Position numbers and translations under genes: made by a program. Below are positions 1-12,110 of a stretch of 64,000 bases of DNA, piece after piece. Within the stretch, counting starts at the first letter, position 1; each line of letters opens with the position of its first letter. Source of the DNA: Pelodera strongyloides (lineage: Eukaryota > Nematoda > Chromadorea > Rhabditida > Rhabditidae); NCBI GenBank assembly GCA_036852015.1, contig JAANDG010000376.1, forward strand, positions 1 through 64,000, written 5' to 3'. A model generated the notes under the pieces. The model had not been told where the DNA came from. It ran no database searches and worked only from the letters and a program-made list of their open reading frames with translations.

Positions 1-157
1 TTTTTTTTTACTTTATTTTTATACTGGAACGCGTGTGATTATGTAGCTGTGTAACCCGCACAACCTAGTGAATAAGAACTACACCTCCAATAGGGAGAAA
101 GTGCTGAAACTTTATAATCTCTTTTAAAATCAACTATTCATAATATTAAACTCTAAT

Positions 158-322
158 TTAAAGCGAAATACCTGCCGGTATTTGAAACACATCGAGAACA
201 CCAGAATTCCTATGCAGCTTATACAAATGGAACATAAATTCGAACAAAAAATCTGGCTAAATTCGAGCCATAAATACGTAGGGATTCAGTTGTCGAAAAA
301 ACCGACCGGTATATCGCTTTAA
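158..322. repeat. TTAA palindromic element, family 1 (copy a)
   Basis: Both ends are TTAA followed by inverted termini related to AGCGAAATACCGGCCGG. The interior carries the family's conserved A/T-rich centre (AACATAAATT...AAAAAAT). It lies in the intron before the exon at 338, with its right TTAA only 15 nt from the acceptor. Confidence 0.85.
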
Positions 323-337
323 CACTTATCATTTCAG

Positions 338-2792
338 AATCGGTATCGTCTACATGAGTGAGGTGCTCCCATCCCGTCACCGACTCTGGCTCTTCTTCAT
401 TATTTCATGGTCTCACAATATTGTAATTGTCACAGCACTCGCCTACTTTTGCGGTGAATGGAGAACCTTCTCGTTGGTCATCAACGCGCTGCCTTTTGCC
501 GCGTGTTTAATGTTATGGTAAGCTTTTATAGCTACTGATTGAAATTGTGATGTGCATCGGGTTGGCATGCCAAGCAAGCGTGGTCGGTGCACTGTGCTAC
601 ACAAAGACGGGACACCTACACATACTATTCGCCCATAGCTAAAAAGGTGTGCCGCTAGTGCGCCAGTGAACGAGAGGCGTTGGCGAAGAAAAACCCACAA
701 AATCTGATGCTAGATACTAAGTAAACATATTACAGAATATGTGAATTTTTAGTTTCACGAACGAAACTTGTCACTTCTTGGTGAGCAAGGGAAAGGTTGC
801 CGAGGCTGAGGTTGTCGTCAGAAATATGTACAAATTGAATGGACATCCGATCGATGAACAAGCTCTGGCAAGGGTTTTCGAGAGGGAGCGAATGCTTAGC
901 CAGGTATCAATTAGCTTTAGAGCATGTACATTTGCCACATATTTGCCGTAGTGTGTGTAGTGTAGTGTCGTGGATGTGTCTTGCTATTACGCCAATACCT
1001 GTACCGACGTAACTGTTGATATTGTAAAGAAAAAACGGCTTTGAACCGGATTTGAAGCCAACTTTGTAAGTAATTACGGTAGGATTGTAGGTCGCTCGAC
1101 TCGAGCGTCGTACTTTCTTGCTTAATTGTGTGTAGTTTTTCTTTCATGATCTGCCACTTTCTATTAGACAAGGGACAATATATTATTATCGTGACTTCTG
1201 TTTCCTCTTGGCGATGACCAATCAATAGTATTACAGGAACACTCTGGCGGAAAGTACTTCTTCCATCACCTGTTCTACACGTGGAAATTCGTTGGTTACA
1301 CGCTCACCATTTCCCTTAGCTAGTCAGGTTTTGCACGTTCAACTTCTGACAATGCTTTGTTTTGATGCTTGCACATTCAATGAGAACAAAATTGATTTTC
1401 TACAAACACTATGAGCCTTCTTATCTCTATTAGTACAAAAACGCTCAACTATGTTCTCAAAAAATCATGGATACTGTAGAGTGTAACTCAGTCCAGTAGC
1501 TGTCAATTAATTAATAATCAATAAATAAATCAATAAATAAATAACCAGGTAATATTGTAGTTTCGCCGTCTCAACGCTCAACTACGGTGTGATGTTCAAT
1601 ATGGAAAATATGTCGGGTTCTCTCTATTACAATACAATGTTGATTGGAATATTCAGATTTATATTGAATATCGTGTCAGCAATTGCCGATATCACCATGC
1701 CCACATTGGGCAGAAAGGTAACCAATTTAGGAGTATTTTCAATTTAGTTGCCGTTCCGGTGGTGTAGTGGTTAGCTGCTCCTGCAAAGGTCACAGGTTCG
1801 ACTCCCGTCCCAAATCACCAAATATGTAAAAAATCTGAGTAACCTTGGCGTAGACGAATCGGTGTGATCTACTTGGTCATTAGGAAATTTCATGCTGCCG
1901 GTGTTGTCTTTTTATACAAAAACGTCCTTTTTGAGAGGATTCGGGTTACGCCGCATGAAATCTTTTACTCGTTGATGTTTAAAGGCATAGGTTCACCTCG
2001 AATTGCACCATTTTTTATAATTTATGTTGATAGTATGACCTATGACGGTCAAAATGCGAAAATTGCAGTAAATTTCCTTTGCTCCCCGTAGCAGGAGAGC
2101 TTGCTCAAAAAAAACTAAACTACCTCGAATCTATAAAACAATTGGAGTACCGCAGCCATGGTATGTGGGAAATAGCGCAGCCGGGCTGGATACGCTAGAA
2201 AATACAGGGCCCTTTTTATCATCCTCTGTTATCACAACAATATCTGCACCTCCAGTCCTCCTGCGCTATTTCCCACATACCACGGCTGCGGTACCCCAAT
2301 TGTTTTATAGATTCGAGGTAGTTTAGCTTTTTTTGAGCAAGCTCTCCTACTACGGGGAGCAAAGGAAATTTACTGCAATTTTCGCATTTTGACCGTCATA
2401 GGTCATACTATCAACATAAATTATAAAAAAAGGTGCAATTCGAGATGAACCTATCCCTTTAAGCAAAGGTAACTAAAACAATGATCACAAGGCTATTTTA
2501 GACGAGTCATTTGTTATTCTCGGGCTACGCCGTCTGTGGTGTCCTCGTTGCTCTGATACTACACGTATGTGGTAAGCTAGATTTAGTAGGATATTATACG
2601 AGGAAATAACACCTCGGAGAATGTTTCCCACATAATAAATCCTATCCTATGACCTGTGACTTCATCTTATTGCATTGTTTCTAATTTAAGAGAACAATTT
2701 TTCTACAACTGAGCTCCTAAAATGCTGGTCTACACTAGCTAGAATGTAGCTGACAACGTCCAAAAAAAACTGAAGAATAATACGAGTGTATT

Positions 2793-2875
<83 letters not shown>

Positions 2876-3919
2876 ATTGGCTGAAGAATATCACTATGCT
2901 GTTCGTTTTGTGCTTCTAACCGCGTCATCGGTAGCGTGTCAGATCTACACCATTGCTGGCGTAATGTGCAACGAGGTTGGATTTTCATTTTGATCGAACT
3001 CAGCCACATATAAAACCCGGAAACTATCCAAAAACACGTACTCAAGCGAGCTACGTTGCTTGTCAAACTATCGTGGCTTGTAGTGTGGCGCTCTGGGAGA
3101 CAAGTTCTCAGCCCTTGTTATTGTCGAACTATAATTTATTGATCACGTATACCGAAGAGGAGCACATAATCAAAAGAAAAGGATACTCTAATTGTACGAC
3201 GAACATTCTTCACAATAGTTCGTACTGACAAGGGCCAAACTACATATGACATGACAATATGTAACTCAAAATTCAAAATGTCAGGACATGTAAATAATAA
3301 ATTATGTTTATGTTTTCATCATAAACTCCTTGTATTCTTTCAGGTTTATCCGACTCCAATCCGCAATGTCGCATTTTCAATGACACAAGTTAGCGAGAGT
3401 TTGTCCACTATTGTTGCACCACAAGTATTCTCAATGGTACGTTTTCACCTATCATTCAACAGTTTCAAGCGGTATTACACGTGGTTTTATACAAATTGTG
3501 TTCCATTCTGTGCAATTAACGCACAGAATGGTACAGAAATTTCCAGACGCTACATGGTAATGCAGATGTTCGCCATGCATGTCAAGACCACGTGGCGTAC
3601 CACTTTAAACGAGGAAAAAGATTCCATAACAAGATCTACTTATGTAAGTTATAGTTATCGATCTGTCAAAGACAATAGTATACTTTTATTTTTATCGACC
3701 CATTTTCAGACATCCATCTGGGTGCACGCGCCCTACCTTCTTATGGTAATTATGCAGGCCGCAGACCTGGTATGTTTCCGTTGCTTTATGCCCGAGACTA
3801 AGGGCCGACCTATGGCCGAGCATATGCCCGCCCCCGAGGAGAGAATCAAGCTATGCTGCAGACCTATCTCACATAGTAAGGTGCACACCGAGGTTCCCGC
3901 GAAGAAGATTCAAGTATAG
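338..3919 (+). CDS. MFS / SLC22-like organic ion transporter, 3' part (5' end missing)
   Basis: Multi-pass plasma-membrane transporter of the major facilitator superfamily; the substrate cannot be read from sequence. Exons: 338-517, 753-903, 1237-1322, 1561-1717, 2502-2571, 2887-2975, 3344-3436, 3710-3919 (stop TAG). All phases agree and give 344 residues. Visible parts are hydrophobic segments matching about TM5-TM12, a cytosolic LVSKGK turn (the SLC22 ESPRFLxxKGR-type loop) after the second segment, VYPTPIRN (counterpart of the ELYPTxxRN signature), and PETKGRP after the last helix, the classic MFS/sugar-transporter ending. The N-terminal third must lie upstream of base 1. The 5' boundary is an acceptor at 336-337, just after a TTAA palindrome. 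The intron before 2887 carries an 81-nt cytosine tract only 10 nt upstream of the acceptor AG. AATAAA lies at 4362. Family is secure; subfamily is inferred. Confidence 0.85.
1752..1818 (+). repeat. tRNA-like (SINE-type) sequence
   Basis: An A-box-like TGGTGTAGTGGTTAGC and a B-box GGTTCGACTCC lie at tRNA spacing, but the acceptor ends do not pair and no good anticodon stem forms. It is probably a tRNA-derived repeat inside a transporter intron, not a tRNA gene. Confidence 0.4.
1979..2462. repeat. Long palindromic TTAA element (AAAGGSATAGGTTCA termini)
   Basis: TTAA at 1979-1982 and 2459-2462 flank two arms of about 200 nt that are near-exact reverse complements. The arms share GGTTCA near the ends and a CTGCGCTATTTCCCACATAC block near the centre. 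It has no coding capacity and looks like a non-autonomous DNA transposon. It lies in the intron between exons 1717 and 2502, and its right end is about 40 nt before the acceptor. Confidence 0.85.
2794..2874. repeat. Poly-C homopolymer tract
   Basis: 37 C, one A, then 43 C on the + strand. It sits in the transporter intron 10 nt before the acceptor AG of the exon at 2887, so it occupies the place of the polypyrimidine tract. The true length may differ because such runs assemble badly. Confidence 0.9.
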
Positions 3920-4487
3920 GATACGGTAGTTAGTAACTACCATTGAAAACTAGACTCCGAGCATTTGGATGAAAATAGTAGAGCAAATTTTTTGTGAAAC
4001 GAAAAAGTTGTCTTCTAACTAACGTGTCGTTTATCACAACGATGCGATCAGTAAACCACAGTAGAGCATGGGAAAATTGTATATATTACCGTATTGCATG
4101 CGGTAATTTTATTATATATTACCGTATTGCATGGGGTAATTTTATATATTACCGTATTTCGTTTTAATTTCACTTTATGCATGCGATGCATGCGAACACA
4201 GCGCGAGGAAACCGTGTGTTGCACTCGCTGATTTCAAGCCGCCATAAAATAAGCTTGTTGTCCACGATTGCTTTTATTACTAATGGTAATTACTATACTA
4301 CACAATTTGGTGTGTTGTTGTTTAAATATCTTGTTGCCACAATTCGGGTATTTTTTATGTTAATAAACATTTAATAATATTGTAATATTTTATGATTGAG
4401 ACACACAAGCGTGTGAGCGGTTACAACGCATAGCAGTGAAATTTAGGACTGGAGTAAATTGGGCTACGACAACTGACAACTGCGAAT

Positions 4488-4669
4488 TTAAAGCGAAATA
4501 CTGGCCGGTTTTTGAAACGCATCGTGGATAACTGAATTCTTACGTAATTATGCTAAATTGCTTGAATTTAGCTCGCTTTTTTATTCTAATTTATGTTCAT
4601 TTGCATAAACTGCATAAGAATGCTGGTCTACTCGATCTGTTTCAAAAACCGACCTGTATTTCGCTTTAA
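4488..4669. repeat. TTAA palindromic element, family 1 (copy b)
   Basis: TTAA at both ends, inverted AGCGAAATACYGGCCGG-like termini, and the GTTTCAAAAACCGRCC inner right arm. Intergenic. Confidence 0.9.
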
Positions 4670-5490
4670 TATATTAATTGTGGAAGTGTTGCGGGCAGTA
4701 CACTGATGAAATGGGTGGTGCGCAGCGTGAAGCCGGCGCTGGCTCGGCAAGTTGGGTGCGACCTATAATGCAGAAACTGCGATTCGTCGGTGGGGTGCCT
4801 TATCAAATCTGCCAGGTATCAGATTACTCCGCTGAGGATAAAAAGGGGGCACGAATCAATAACAGGAAAAACAAAGATATTCATTTCCTACTGATTACGT
4901 CACTAACCTTACATATATTTTTTTTTAAACATTTAATATGATATTATCAAACTTCGGTCCTCCTAACTATCTCAGCCAATTCGGCGGGTATATACTTACA
5001 CCATAGACTCATAGAAGGCCTATTCTTTTACACAACGTTTCAGACAAGCTGATGAGGTCAAAAGACCAGAGTACAACAAAATCCGGAAACATTTGCTTAA
5101 ATTTATGCTTTGAGCACCAAAATGTCATTCTTTCTTTCTCATTTTTCCACTGATTAACGAATTAAGGGATTAAATAAGCCGTGTGTTTCTATCGAAAACC
5201 CCAATAACGATAAGCAACTAACTAACGACGTTGAAGTTTTAAGACAGTCTGAAATTGATTGTTCACCACTTTTGATCTAATATTATTTCTTTTGCCTGCA
5301 AAGTCACTATTAAAAATTGAAAAAGCGAAGTGTTTCAATGGTCCGTTTAAACCGTCAGAAAATTTGATGCGCTTATTTTTTCAACTATTACACAAAAATG
5401 AATGTTGCAGATGATGTTTTTTTTTAATTTCTAGAACAAAATCCGCGAAAATATGGAGACCTATTTTAAAGGAAGGTAGTCACTACAATA

Positions 5491-5892
5491 TCATCATTTT
5501 GCTTCGAGTTTGCTTGTATTTAGTAAAGAATTGAGAAAAACCCTTTACCAAAACCGAATAATTTGAATTCTAACTCAGGGGGTGAACAGGTAGACAAGTA
5601 GTTCTAGTAAATTACCGCGGGATTGCGAAACGTGTTTCGGACAGCTGCTTCCCGGTCGGGCGTATGCAAATTATTTCGGAAAATATCTGCATATAATATT
5701 TTTACATATGATGCACGGATCTGCTGGCATCCCTATACGTTTCGTAATCCCGCGGTAAGGTAAGTTAGTAGAACTACTTTTCTACTTGTTCCCTCCCAGA
5801 GTTAGGAGTCAAATTATTGGGTTTTGGTAAAGTATTTTTCTCAATTCTTTCCTATATTCAATTATACACAAAGTAAAATGACGAATTTGAAG
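5491..5892. repeat. Inverted repeat / palindromic element
   Basis: Arms read outward-in as AAAGAATTGAGAAAAA, CCAAAACC, ACTCWGGG and TTACCGCGGGATT on the left. The right arm is their reverse complement with mismatches. The central loop is about 80 nt. It ends about 30 nt before the start codon of the next gene and may be part of its promoter region. Confidence 0.7.
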
Positions 5893-5922
5893 TGACTGCA
5901 AAAAATGTCATCATAATTCAGC

Positions 5923-8900
5923 ATGCGCTTTATACTTGTCATAACTCTTCTATTATGCACTGCATTGGCTTCAAAGAAAGTCCATCGCCCAAAACAGGTA
6001 TTGTATCATTTAGCTAACACTACGAACGCGAATCTACTACTGTTATTACTGTTATAAATAGTTATTTGGTATTCCTTCTTGGTTTTTTAGTCATAAACTA
6101 TAAAGAGGGCATTGCGAACGGGATACATTTGTCATGTGTGTCTGTAATGCTACTATGACAATCAATATGTTGTATGTACCATACACGCTGATCGGATAAA
6201 TAGTTTCCTACAAGCGTCATAATTGGAGGAAGAAGGTTATAATGCCACAGTATGGTGAATAATTTCGAGCAGTTCCAGACCTCAAACCGCAATAACGACG
6301 ATTTCACCGGCTGTCCATATAATAATGACTTTTACTATAACGGAGTGATCGCATCCCCATACTACCCCAGCAAATACCCGAATAATATCAAGTGTTGGTA
6401 TTATATGCATGCTGAACAAGGAAAGGTACTCAGGTAGGGATGAATCGTTATGCAAAAACTACGTGGGCAACCGACTAAATCCAAAATAGCAAATTAAAAG
6501 GGCTAGTTAATCATAACATAAGTACAGGTAAATGGGTTCTTGCATGCGTAAACCATACGTGTTTGACAATACGCAAATCTAAAAAATAATCAACAATCTC
6601 CCGCTTTGATGGCGCATGTGCGCACTTTTGACAAAAGTGCTAATCTTCAACAGTGGCACTAAATATAAATAGTGGACACGCATACGGTACTTAGTTTAGA
6701 GCGAAATACCGACCCGTTTTGTGGGCAGCTGAATCCTTACCTCTTTATGCAATGTTGCTCGAATTTAGCTCGATTTTTTATTCTAATTTATGTTCATTTG
6801 CATAAGCTGCAGTGTTTCAAAAACCGGCCGGTATTTCGCTTTAATATGCTGACCTTTGCAGTTTCAACTTTACCCATTTCGATCTCGAGACGTGTTGCGA
6901 TTATGTCACTATTTACGATGGACAATCCGACCTGGCACCGATTCTTGTGCAGTAAGTTAGTTCGGAAATAAGCTTTTTAGTGTAGCCAATAATTTTGTGA
7001 AGGAATAACATACTGATGTATAATAGTCCACCTCTGAATATTGCTCCGAATATACCTTCTGTCCAAAACAACTATGAAACTGTGTGTTCTTACTAGTGAA
7101 GTTACACACACGCACACACGCACACACGCACATGCCCGCAACCCACGCGCAACACACACGCACGCCAAAAAACGCGGCACACCTTTTTTGTGCGACGGCT
7201 GTGCAGTTGTCAGGGAAGAAAAAAACCTAATACCACTTCTGATACACACGAGACTCCTTCGCAGGCTCGGCGGACCCAATGCCACCTCCAACTCTCCCCG
7301 GGGAGTGTACCACTCCTCGGGGAGGTACGCCCTGGTCACCTTCACCACCGACCCAGTTGTTGCACAAACGGGATTCCAGTTCCTCTATGATTCCGTCTTT
7401 AGTTAGTTTCTTTTGATGATATTGAATAAAGCAAAGTAATTACTTCCAAATGGGCACAATGCCAAGTTTTTTTAATAATAGTAATTTATTGACACATTTC
7501 TTGCTATTTTAGCTACATAACGTAGGATTCTACGATAATAATAATTTACTACGCACAACGACAAGCAAAGAAAGCAATGTAACGTGCAGTTTGTGTTATG
7601 CAATACATATAATAAATAAAACATAATAAAGCAGTTGTAATGTAATTATAATGTAATTATATTATTTATTTCGTTAGATGTCTAGTGTTTTCGTGTAAGC
7701 ATTTGTTTATTTTGCAAATGTTTGCACGAAAACACTAGACATCTAACGAAATAAATAATATAATTACATTATAATTACATTACACAGTAAAGTCTCAATA
7801 AGCAAATTCGAAGTAAATCACAAATGAGCGTAAGTGGTGAAATTATATTTTTCAGCCGCAACCCCTTGCAATCGCGATATTCTGCTGATGGTCAATAATA
7901 TGGGCAGTGTGCAGACAGTGGACAACTATCAAAAGGTAGCCGTTGACGCAGACGTTCTCACCGTGACTACAGTTTTCATTAACCTGTAGTACAGTATCCA
8001 AAATGATTCTAGGCGAGAGTACACGAAGTTACAGTATTCCATTTATCCATATTTTAGCAACTGGACTTCATCTCAAACAACCTGGTGACCAAGTGGAGTG
8101 TGGGGAGTAACAAAGTGCGCGTGATGATCAATCTCCAGGTCAGAAATATGATAATTGCCTCCGGCGCACAAAGAGAGCGGCGGGCCGCCCCCTCTAACAG
8201 CAAGGTGCGCGGGTGGTGCGCCAGAAGGTGTTGAATTCAAGTTGGCGCACCATCAGCGCACTTTTGCGAAGTCTCGGTCACGCAGCCCTCGGCACCCCGA
8301 AGCGCGATTTAGACGTGGCGGGCTCTCTTTTTGTGTGCGTAATTGCACGTTTCAGTAAACTGTAAATTGTCCCAGTCTAACAACGAAGGCTCACGAGGAC
8401 TAAAACATTCTCTCGAGGGTTATTATTAGAATATATCGTCGCCTACTGCTCAGGACCTCTGCGGAACATGTCATAAGCAAACATTGAACCTGTATTTTCA
8501 CCCTTGAATAAAGATTCACGCTCTTGAAGCGTAAAACAAATTTAAAATTTAGAAATATATAGAACACAATTATAGAATGACGATGACTATGCAACCGTGT
8601 GGTCGTCCGATGATATTCCAACAATCCAGGACGTCATATCCACTGTGAAATCACTAAAAGATTACGCCCCGAATGTTGTGGGCACCACGAATACGTCGGG
8701 CTTCGAAGGGTGAGGGGGGAAACTTTGGTCAGAGGACTGAACTTTTTGTCCAAGTTTTTCGTTCAGAGGAAGTCTTCACCAATACACAGGGAGCCCTCCC
8801 TAGGGTCAAGAGCGCTCTGAATCTCTTCTCTTCTCACACTCTCTACACATACTTTAGCTCCCTGGGGAGGCCAGGCAGGCTCCCTGCGTGTTTGTGAATA

Positions 8901-10097
8901 CGGCCTCTGAACTTCTAGTACATTCATTTTCCAGTCCCTACACCTTACAATTAGTAGACTCAGTCAGCCAAAAATTACTTGCTAATGCGCCGGTCACAAG
9001 TTTAATGTGTGACCGAAACATCAACACTTGCGTTATTTATTTCAGAAAAAGTTTGCACATCATTGAAAAAAGGCAGATTAGTTCTTTGAAGCAGTGATAA
9101 ATTACAGTGATAATTAATCTGCCAAATCACTAATCAATCAATAATGAAAAAATCAATATTCCAGAATGTTCCGTTACGCTGATGCCGATATGACAATCGA
9201 TCCAGATTCAATGGGTTTCCGCAAAGATGGAACGCGTAAAGTAGTGCTTATGTTCATCGCTCAGGATGCACAGTTAGTAGTTTAGCTGTTCCCGTAGACT
9301 TACGCCTTAAGTAACCGTTAATCGGGCAATGTTACATCTCATAAAACTTACCATTACCCGAGCGCCTACCATACATAAATCACAACATCCTTATCACAAG
9401 CTCGTCGGTATGTGTTTTTCGCTACTTCATGGGGCCAAATAATGGTGTTAAAAAGAAAGTGATACTCCATAGTTCAATGAACAATTCGTCGCAGCTTTAT
9501 CACTGTCCCTGAACTTACATTACTCAAATTTTCAGTGCCAATCCACAAGATTTCAACGAGGGCATGGAATACGCACATAAGATGAGAGCCAGTGATGACG
9601 TCAAGGTAAACTTACTTGATAGGAAATGGGTGTGCCAATTTGGCGACGGTTCACTGAATTTTTTTCGTGGGCCTGCCAGTTTGGCGGCCAATTCGTGGCC
9701 AAGTTTCATCGAAAACCGTCCATAGATGATCACGAACCTGATTTTTTCGGTAAGAACTATTTGGTGATGGGCCAAGACGATTTTTCTGTGGTTTCGGCAA
9801 TTATTTCGTTTTCCGTGTAGGCAGCCCGACCCCTACTGTACATTCTATATGTAATATAATTAAACCGATCTCGGATTTACTTCGTCAGCGTTTTCCATGT
9901 CCAAATTGACTGTCAGAACATTACATTGTCAGGTAATCACCATCGCTATGGGTAGCGGTTTGGACGTGAAACACATTGGCAAGCTGGCCTACGGAGAGGG
10001 TTTTTACTTCGGGGCTGACTACAGCAACCTCGCCTCCCTAGCTGATAAAGTGAACAAGGCCATCTGCATGGATCAGCGAGATGGTTGCGGAGTATAA
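5923..10097 (+). CDS. Secreted CUB - von Willebrand factor A domain protein
   Basis: Predicted 367-residue extracellular protein. Exons: 5923-5997, 6270-6433 (acceptor could also be 6279), 6862-6951, 7265-7401, 7856-7935, 8058-8138, 8576-8709, 9165-9272, 9536-9605, 9933-10097 (TAA); every phase closes. Residues 1-17 are a signal peptide (MRFILVITLLLCTALAS). A CUB domain runs from about Cys40 to residue 152, with SPYYPSKYPNN, CCDYVTIYDG and a GFQFLYDS end. A vWA domain follows (about 160-355), opening DILLMVNNMGSV. In vWA domains that bind metal, the MIDAS motif is DxSxS; here it reads N-N-M-G-S, so metal-dependent ligand binding is doubtful. Nematodes have an expanded set of secreted CUB/vWA proteins; the function of this one is unknown. 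AATAAA lies at 10096 and 10115. Confidence 0.88.
6696..6844. repeat. TTAA palindromic element, family 1 (copy c)
   Basis: The left flank has decayed to TTAG and the right is TTAA. Inverted GCGAAATACCGRCC termini. Located in CUB-vWA intron 2, with its right end 17 nt before the acceptor of the exon at 6862. Confidence 0.85.
7636..7784. repeat. Perfect hairpin repeat
   Basis: Two arms of about 60 nt are exact or near-exact reverse complements (from TGTAATGTAATTATAATG to ACACTAGACATCTAACG) around a short T-rich loop. Located in the CUB-vWA intron before exon 7856. The near identity of the arms implies a recent origin or gene conversion. Confidence 0.85.
8163..8340. repeat. GC-rich element with inverted ends
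   Basis: The left end GGCGCACAAAGAGAGC is mirrored by GCTCTCTTTTTGTGTGCG at the right end. GC content is far above the surrounding intron. Probable non-autonomous transposon in the CUB-vWA intron after exon 8138. Confidence 0.6.
8772..8907. repeat. Palindromic element with GGGAGCC inner arms (copy 1)
   Basis: Starts TTCACCAATACACAGGGAGC and ends in the inverse ending GTTTGTGAATACGGCC. A second copy lies at 42495-42639. Both are intronic. Confidence 0.7.
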
Positions 10098-10369
10098 TAA
10101 AGTCATGATCATGGAATAAATAATTATAATAAGTATTTCTATGTTTTTTTTATCCGATTGTTATACCCCGTACCGCGGTTGGTTTCCTTATGTATGTTAT
10201 ATATTGCATTCTCTCCAAAAAATCTGGCTATACAGCTATACTACCAGCAATACACTGAAACTCTCAAATAAAACTAAAAAAGCACCAACAACTCCACATA
10301 AATAATTGTTTATTATAGGAAAATGTCCACATTTGGGGGACTCTTTAATGAGGAGGCCATGACGCTCAT

Positions 10370-10856
10370 TTAAAGGGACAGGCCCATCAAAGTAAACCTA
10401 TCCTATATTTACGATTTCGTCTTAATTTTTATTAAAAGTGTTTATTACAATATACGCAAACCAAATTTTATCGACATTCACCCCGGGGAACTTTTTCCGA
10501 CGAGCGCATCCACAATACCATTGCCTACCATTGCCTGGCCCTTCCTCTCGTTGTCTATCCGCTCTGGTTGTCTGCTCTCTCGGTTTTTTTTCTCTCTCAC
10601 CTCGCTTTATTGATGAGCATACTCTCTCATGCGTAATTCTGTAACTGTGTTATAACTAACATACGAGAAGTAAAAGAATTATTAGGACTAAATTGATGCA
10701 AATACGGTACCCTTATGAGTTGGGCTCGTCGTAAAAAAAGTTCCCCGGGGTGAATGTGGATAAAAATTAGTGTGTATATATTGTAATAAATGCTGCTAAT
10801 AAAAAATAACATGAAATCGTAAATATATGTTTATTTTGATGGGCCTGTCCCTTTAA
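10370..10856. repeat. Long palindromic TTAA element (AAAGGGACAGGCCCAT termini)
   Basis: TTAA at 10370-10373 and 10853-10856. The arms share AAAGGGACAGGCCCATCAAA and CACCCCGGGGAACTTTTT as reverse complements. The arms have diverged internally, so this copy is older than its neighbours. Confidence 0.85.
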
Positions 10857-11177
10857 GTAGTTTCTTATGCGCCCGGGACGCACTTCGCTCCTTAGGCTAT
10901 CCGCGAAACTGCGAATGAAGAACATAGATGTTCGCGGAGGTAAATCTCAAAGTTATCGTAGAGCACCAAAATTCCCACGTGTGAACTCCTGTGGTGGACA
11001 TGTATTTTACGAAAACATAAGAAAATATCCCTGTTGCTGGTGAGCCTGTTTCATACGCATACACGGTATTGCCCACCATTTTTAAATGAAATGCGCGCCA
11101 CAGGATTCAGTGCAAGAATGTTGCATCGCATAAAAATTACTTGCGTGACACGCGGTCACGGCATGGCGCACCAAAGT

Positions 11178-11358
11178 TTACAGCGAAATACCGGGGTTTT
11201 ACGAAACGCATCGTTGACAATTGAATTCTTACGTACCTATGCTAACTTGCTCGAAGTTAGCTCAATTTTTTACTCTAATATATGCTCATTTGAATCAGCT
11301 GCATAAGAACGCTGGTGTACTCGATGTGTTTCAAAAACCGGACGGTATTTCGCTTTAA
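11178..11358. repeat. TTAA palindromic element, family 1 (copy d)
   Basis: The left flank is TTAC and the right TTAA (11355-11358) is shared with the next element. Family 1 termini and core. Confidence 0.85.
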
Positions 11359-11771
11359 AGGGTCAGGCCCATTTCAAATGACCCCTATTTTTGATGATTC
11401 CATCTGATTCTCCATGTCAAATATAGTAGGATACGATATTTTTCTAATTTTCAAGCGCAAAATTCACGCAGTATTCAGCAATTTACCATTGCCTGCCATA
11501 CCCAACTATTTATCGCAGTTGTCACGCCCTTTCGCTCTCATTGGGCAATATGCTATATTGGGCGTGGCAATTGCGATATTGGCCAATCAGCGCGAATGGG
11601 CGTGCCAACTGCAATAAATAGTTGGGTATGAGTGCCCACGGTAAATTGATGAATAGTGTGTGAATTTTGCGCTTGAAAATTAGAAAAATATTGCATCCTA
11701 CTATATTTGACATGGAGAACCAGATGGAATCATCAAAAATAGGGTCATTTGAAATGGGCCTGACCCTTTAA
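11355..11771. repeat. Long palindromic TTAA element (AAAGGGTCAGGCCCATTT termini)
   Basis: Left and right arms are near-perfect reverse complements over about 180 nt. Its TTAA ends are shared with family 1 copy d on the left and a family 2 element on the right (11768-11771). Confidence 0.9.
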
Positions 11772-12110
11772 AGGGAATATGTAGGCCCTTTTTGAAGTTA
11801 AGCTGTATTAATAGAATGCGTGTTGCCCATTAAGGAAACAATAACAAAAGTTGTCTACAATTACCCACTTAAAAGAAAATCAATTACAAAGCTAGCCTTT
11901 TCCATAGTAAACGCTAATTCGGAACCCTTGCATAAATTTGGGTCTGATTGAATAAATTTCAGTTTAAATCGGCAAATAGTAAGATTCAAGATGCAGCGCA
12001 TTCCAATTTCGTATTTACATATTCAGTCGCCTATTTAAATTAACGTCTGGTATGGAAACGCTAGGTGCGGTTTTTTTTGCTCATTTTGAGTGCTTACATA
12101 TTCGCTTTAA
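11768..12110. repeat. TTAA element, family 2 (AAAGGGAATATGTAGGC termini), copy 1
   Basis: Starts at the TTAA shared with the preceding element and ends GCTTACATATTCGCTTTAA. Nearly the same sequence recurs at 61267-61612 inside an aminopeptidase intron, and a 3' fragment at 18458-18541. Unlike family 1 it is not a full palindrome; only the ends are inverted. Confidence 0.85.

Larger units (their letters stand above)
3920..5922. other. Intergenic: transporter 3' flank to CUB-vWA start
   Basis: Holds the transporter poly(A) signal AATAAA at 4362, two and a half tandem copies of a 30-bp unit containing TATATTACCGTATTGCAT (4081-4165), a family 1 TTAA element, and a long inverted repeat (5491-5892). 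An open stretch at 4678-4815 ends in a plausible donor (CAG/GTATC) but has no recognisable similarity. It may be an exon of something unseen. Confidence 0.6.

Noticed and set aside
2686..3066. Minus-strand open frame with long poly-glycine
   Set aside because: It is only the translation of the poly-C tract antisense to transporter intron and exon.
4678..4815. Exon or ncRNA directly after family 1 copy b
   Set aside because: Only a donor-like end is visible. No acceptor, start context or similarity supports it.
6957..7406. Overlapping frames on both strands around the CA-repeat at 7106-7160
   Set aside because: Created by (CACG)n and by the antisense of the CUB exon at 7265-7401. The CUB reading has proper splice sites and family similarity.
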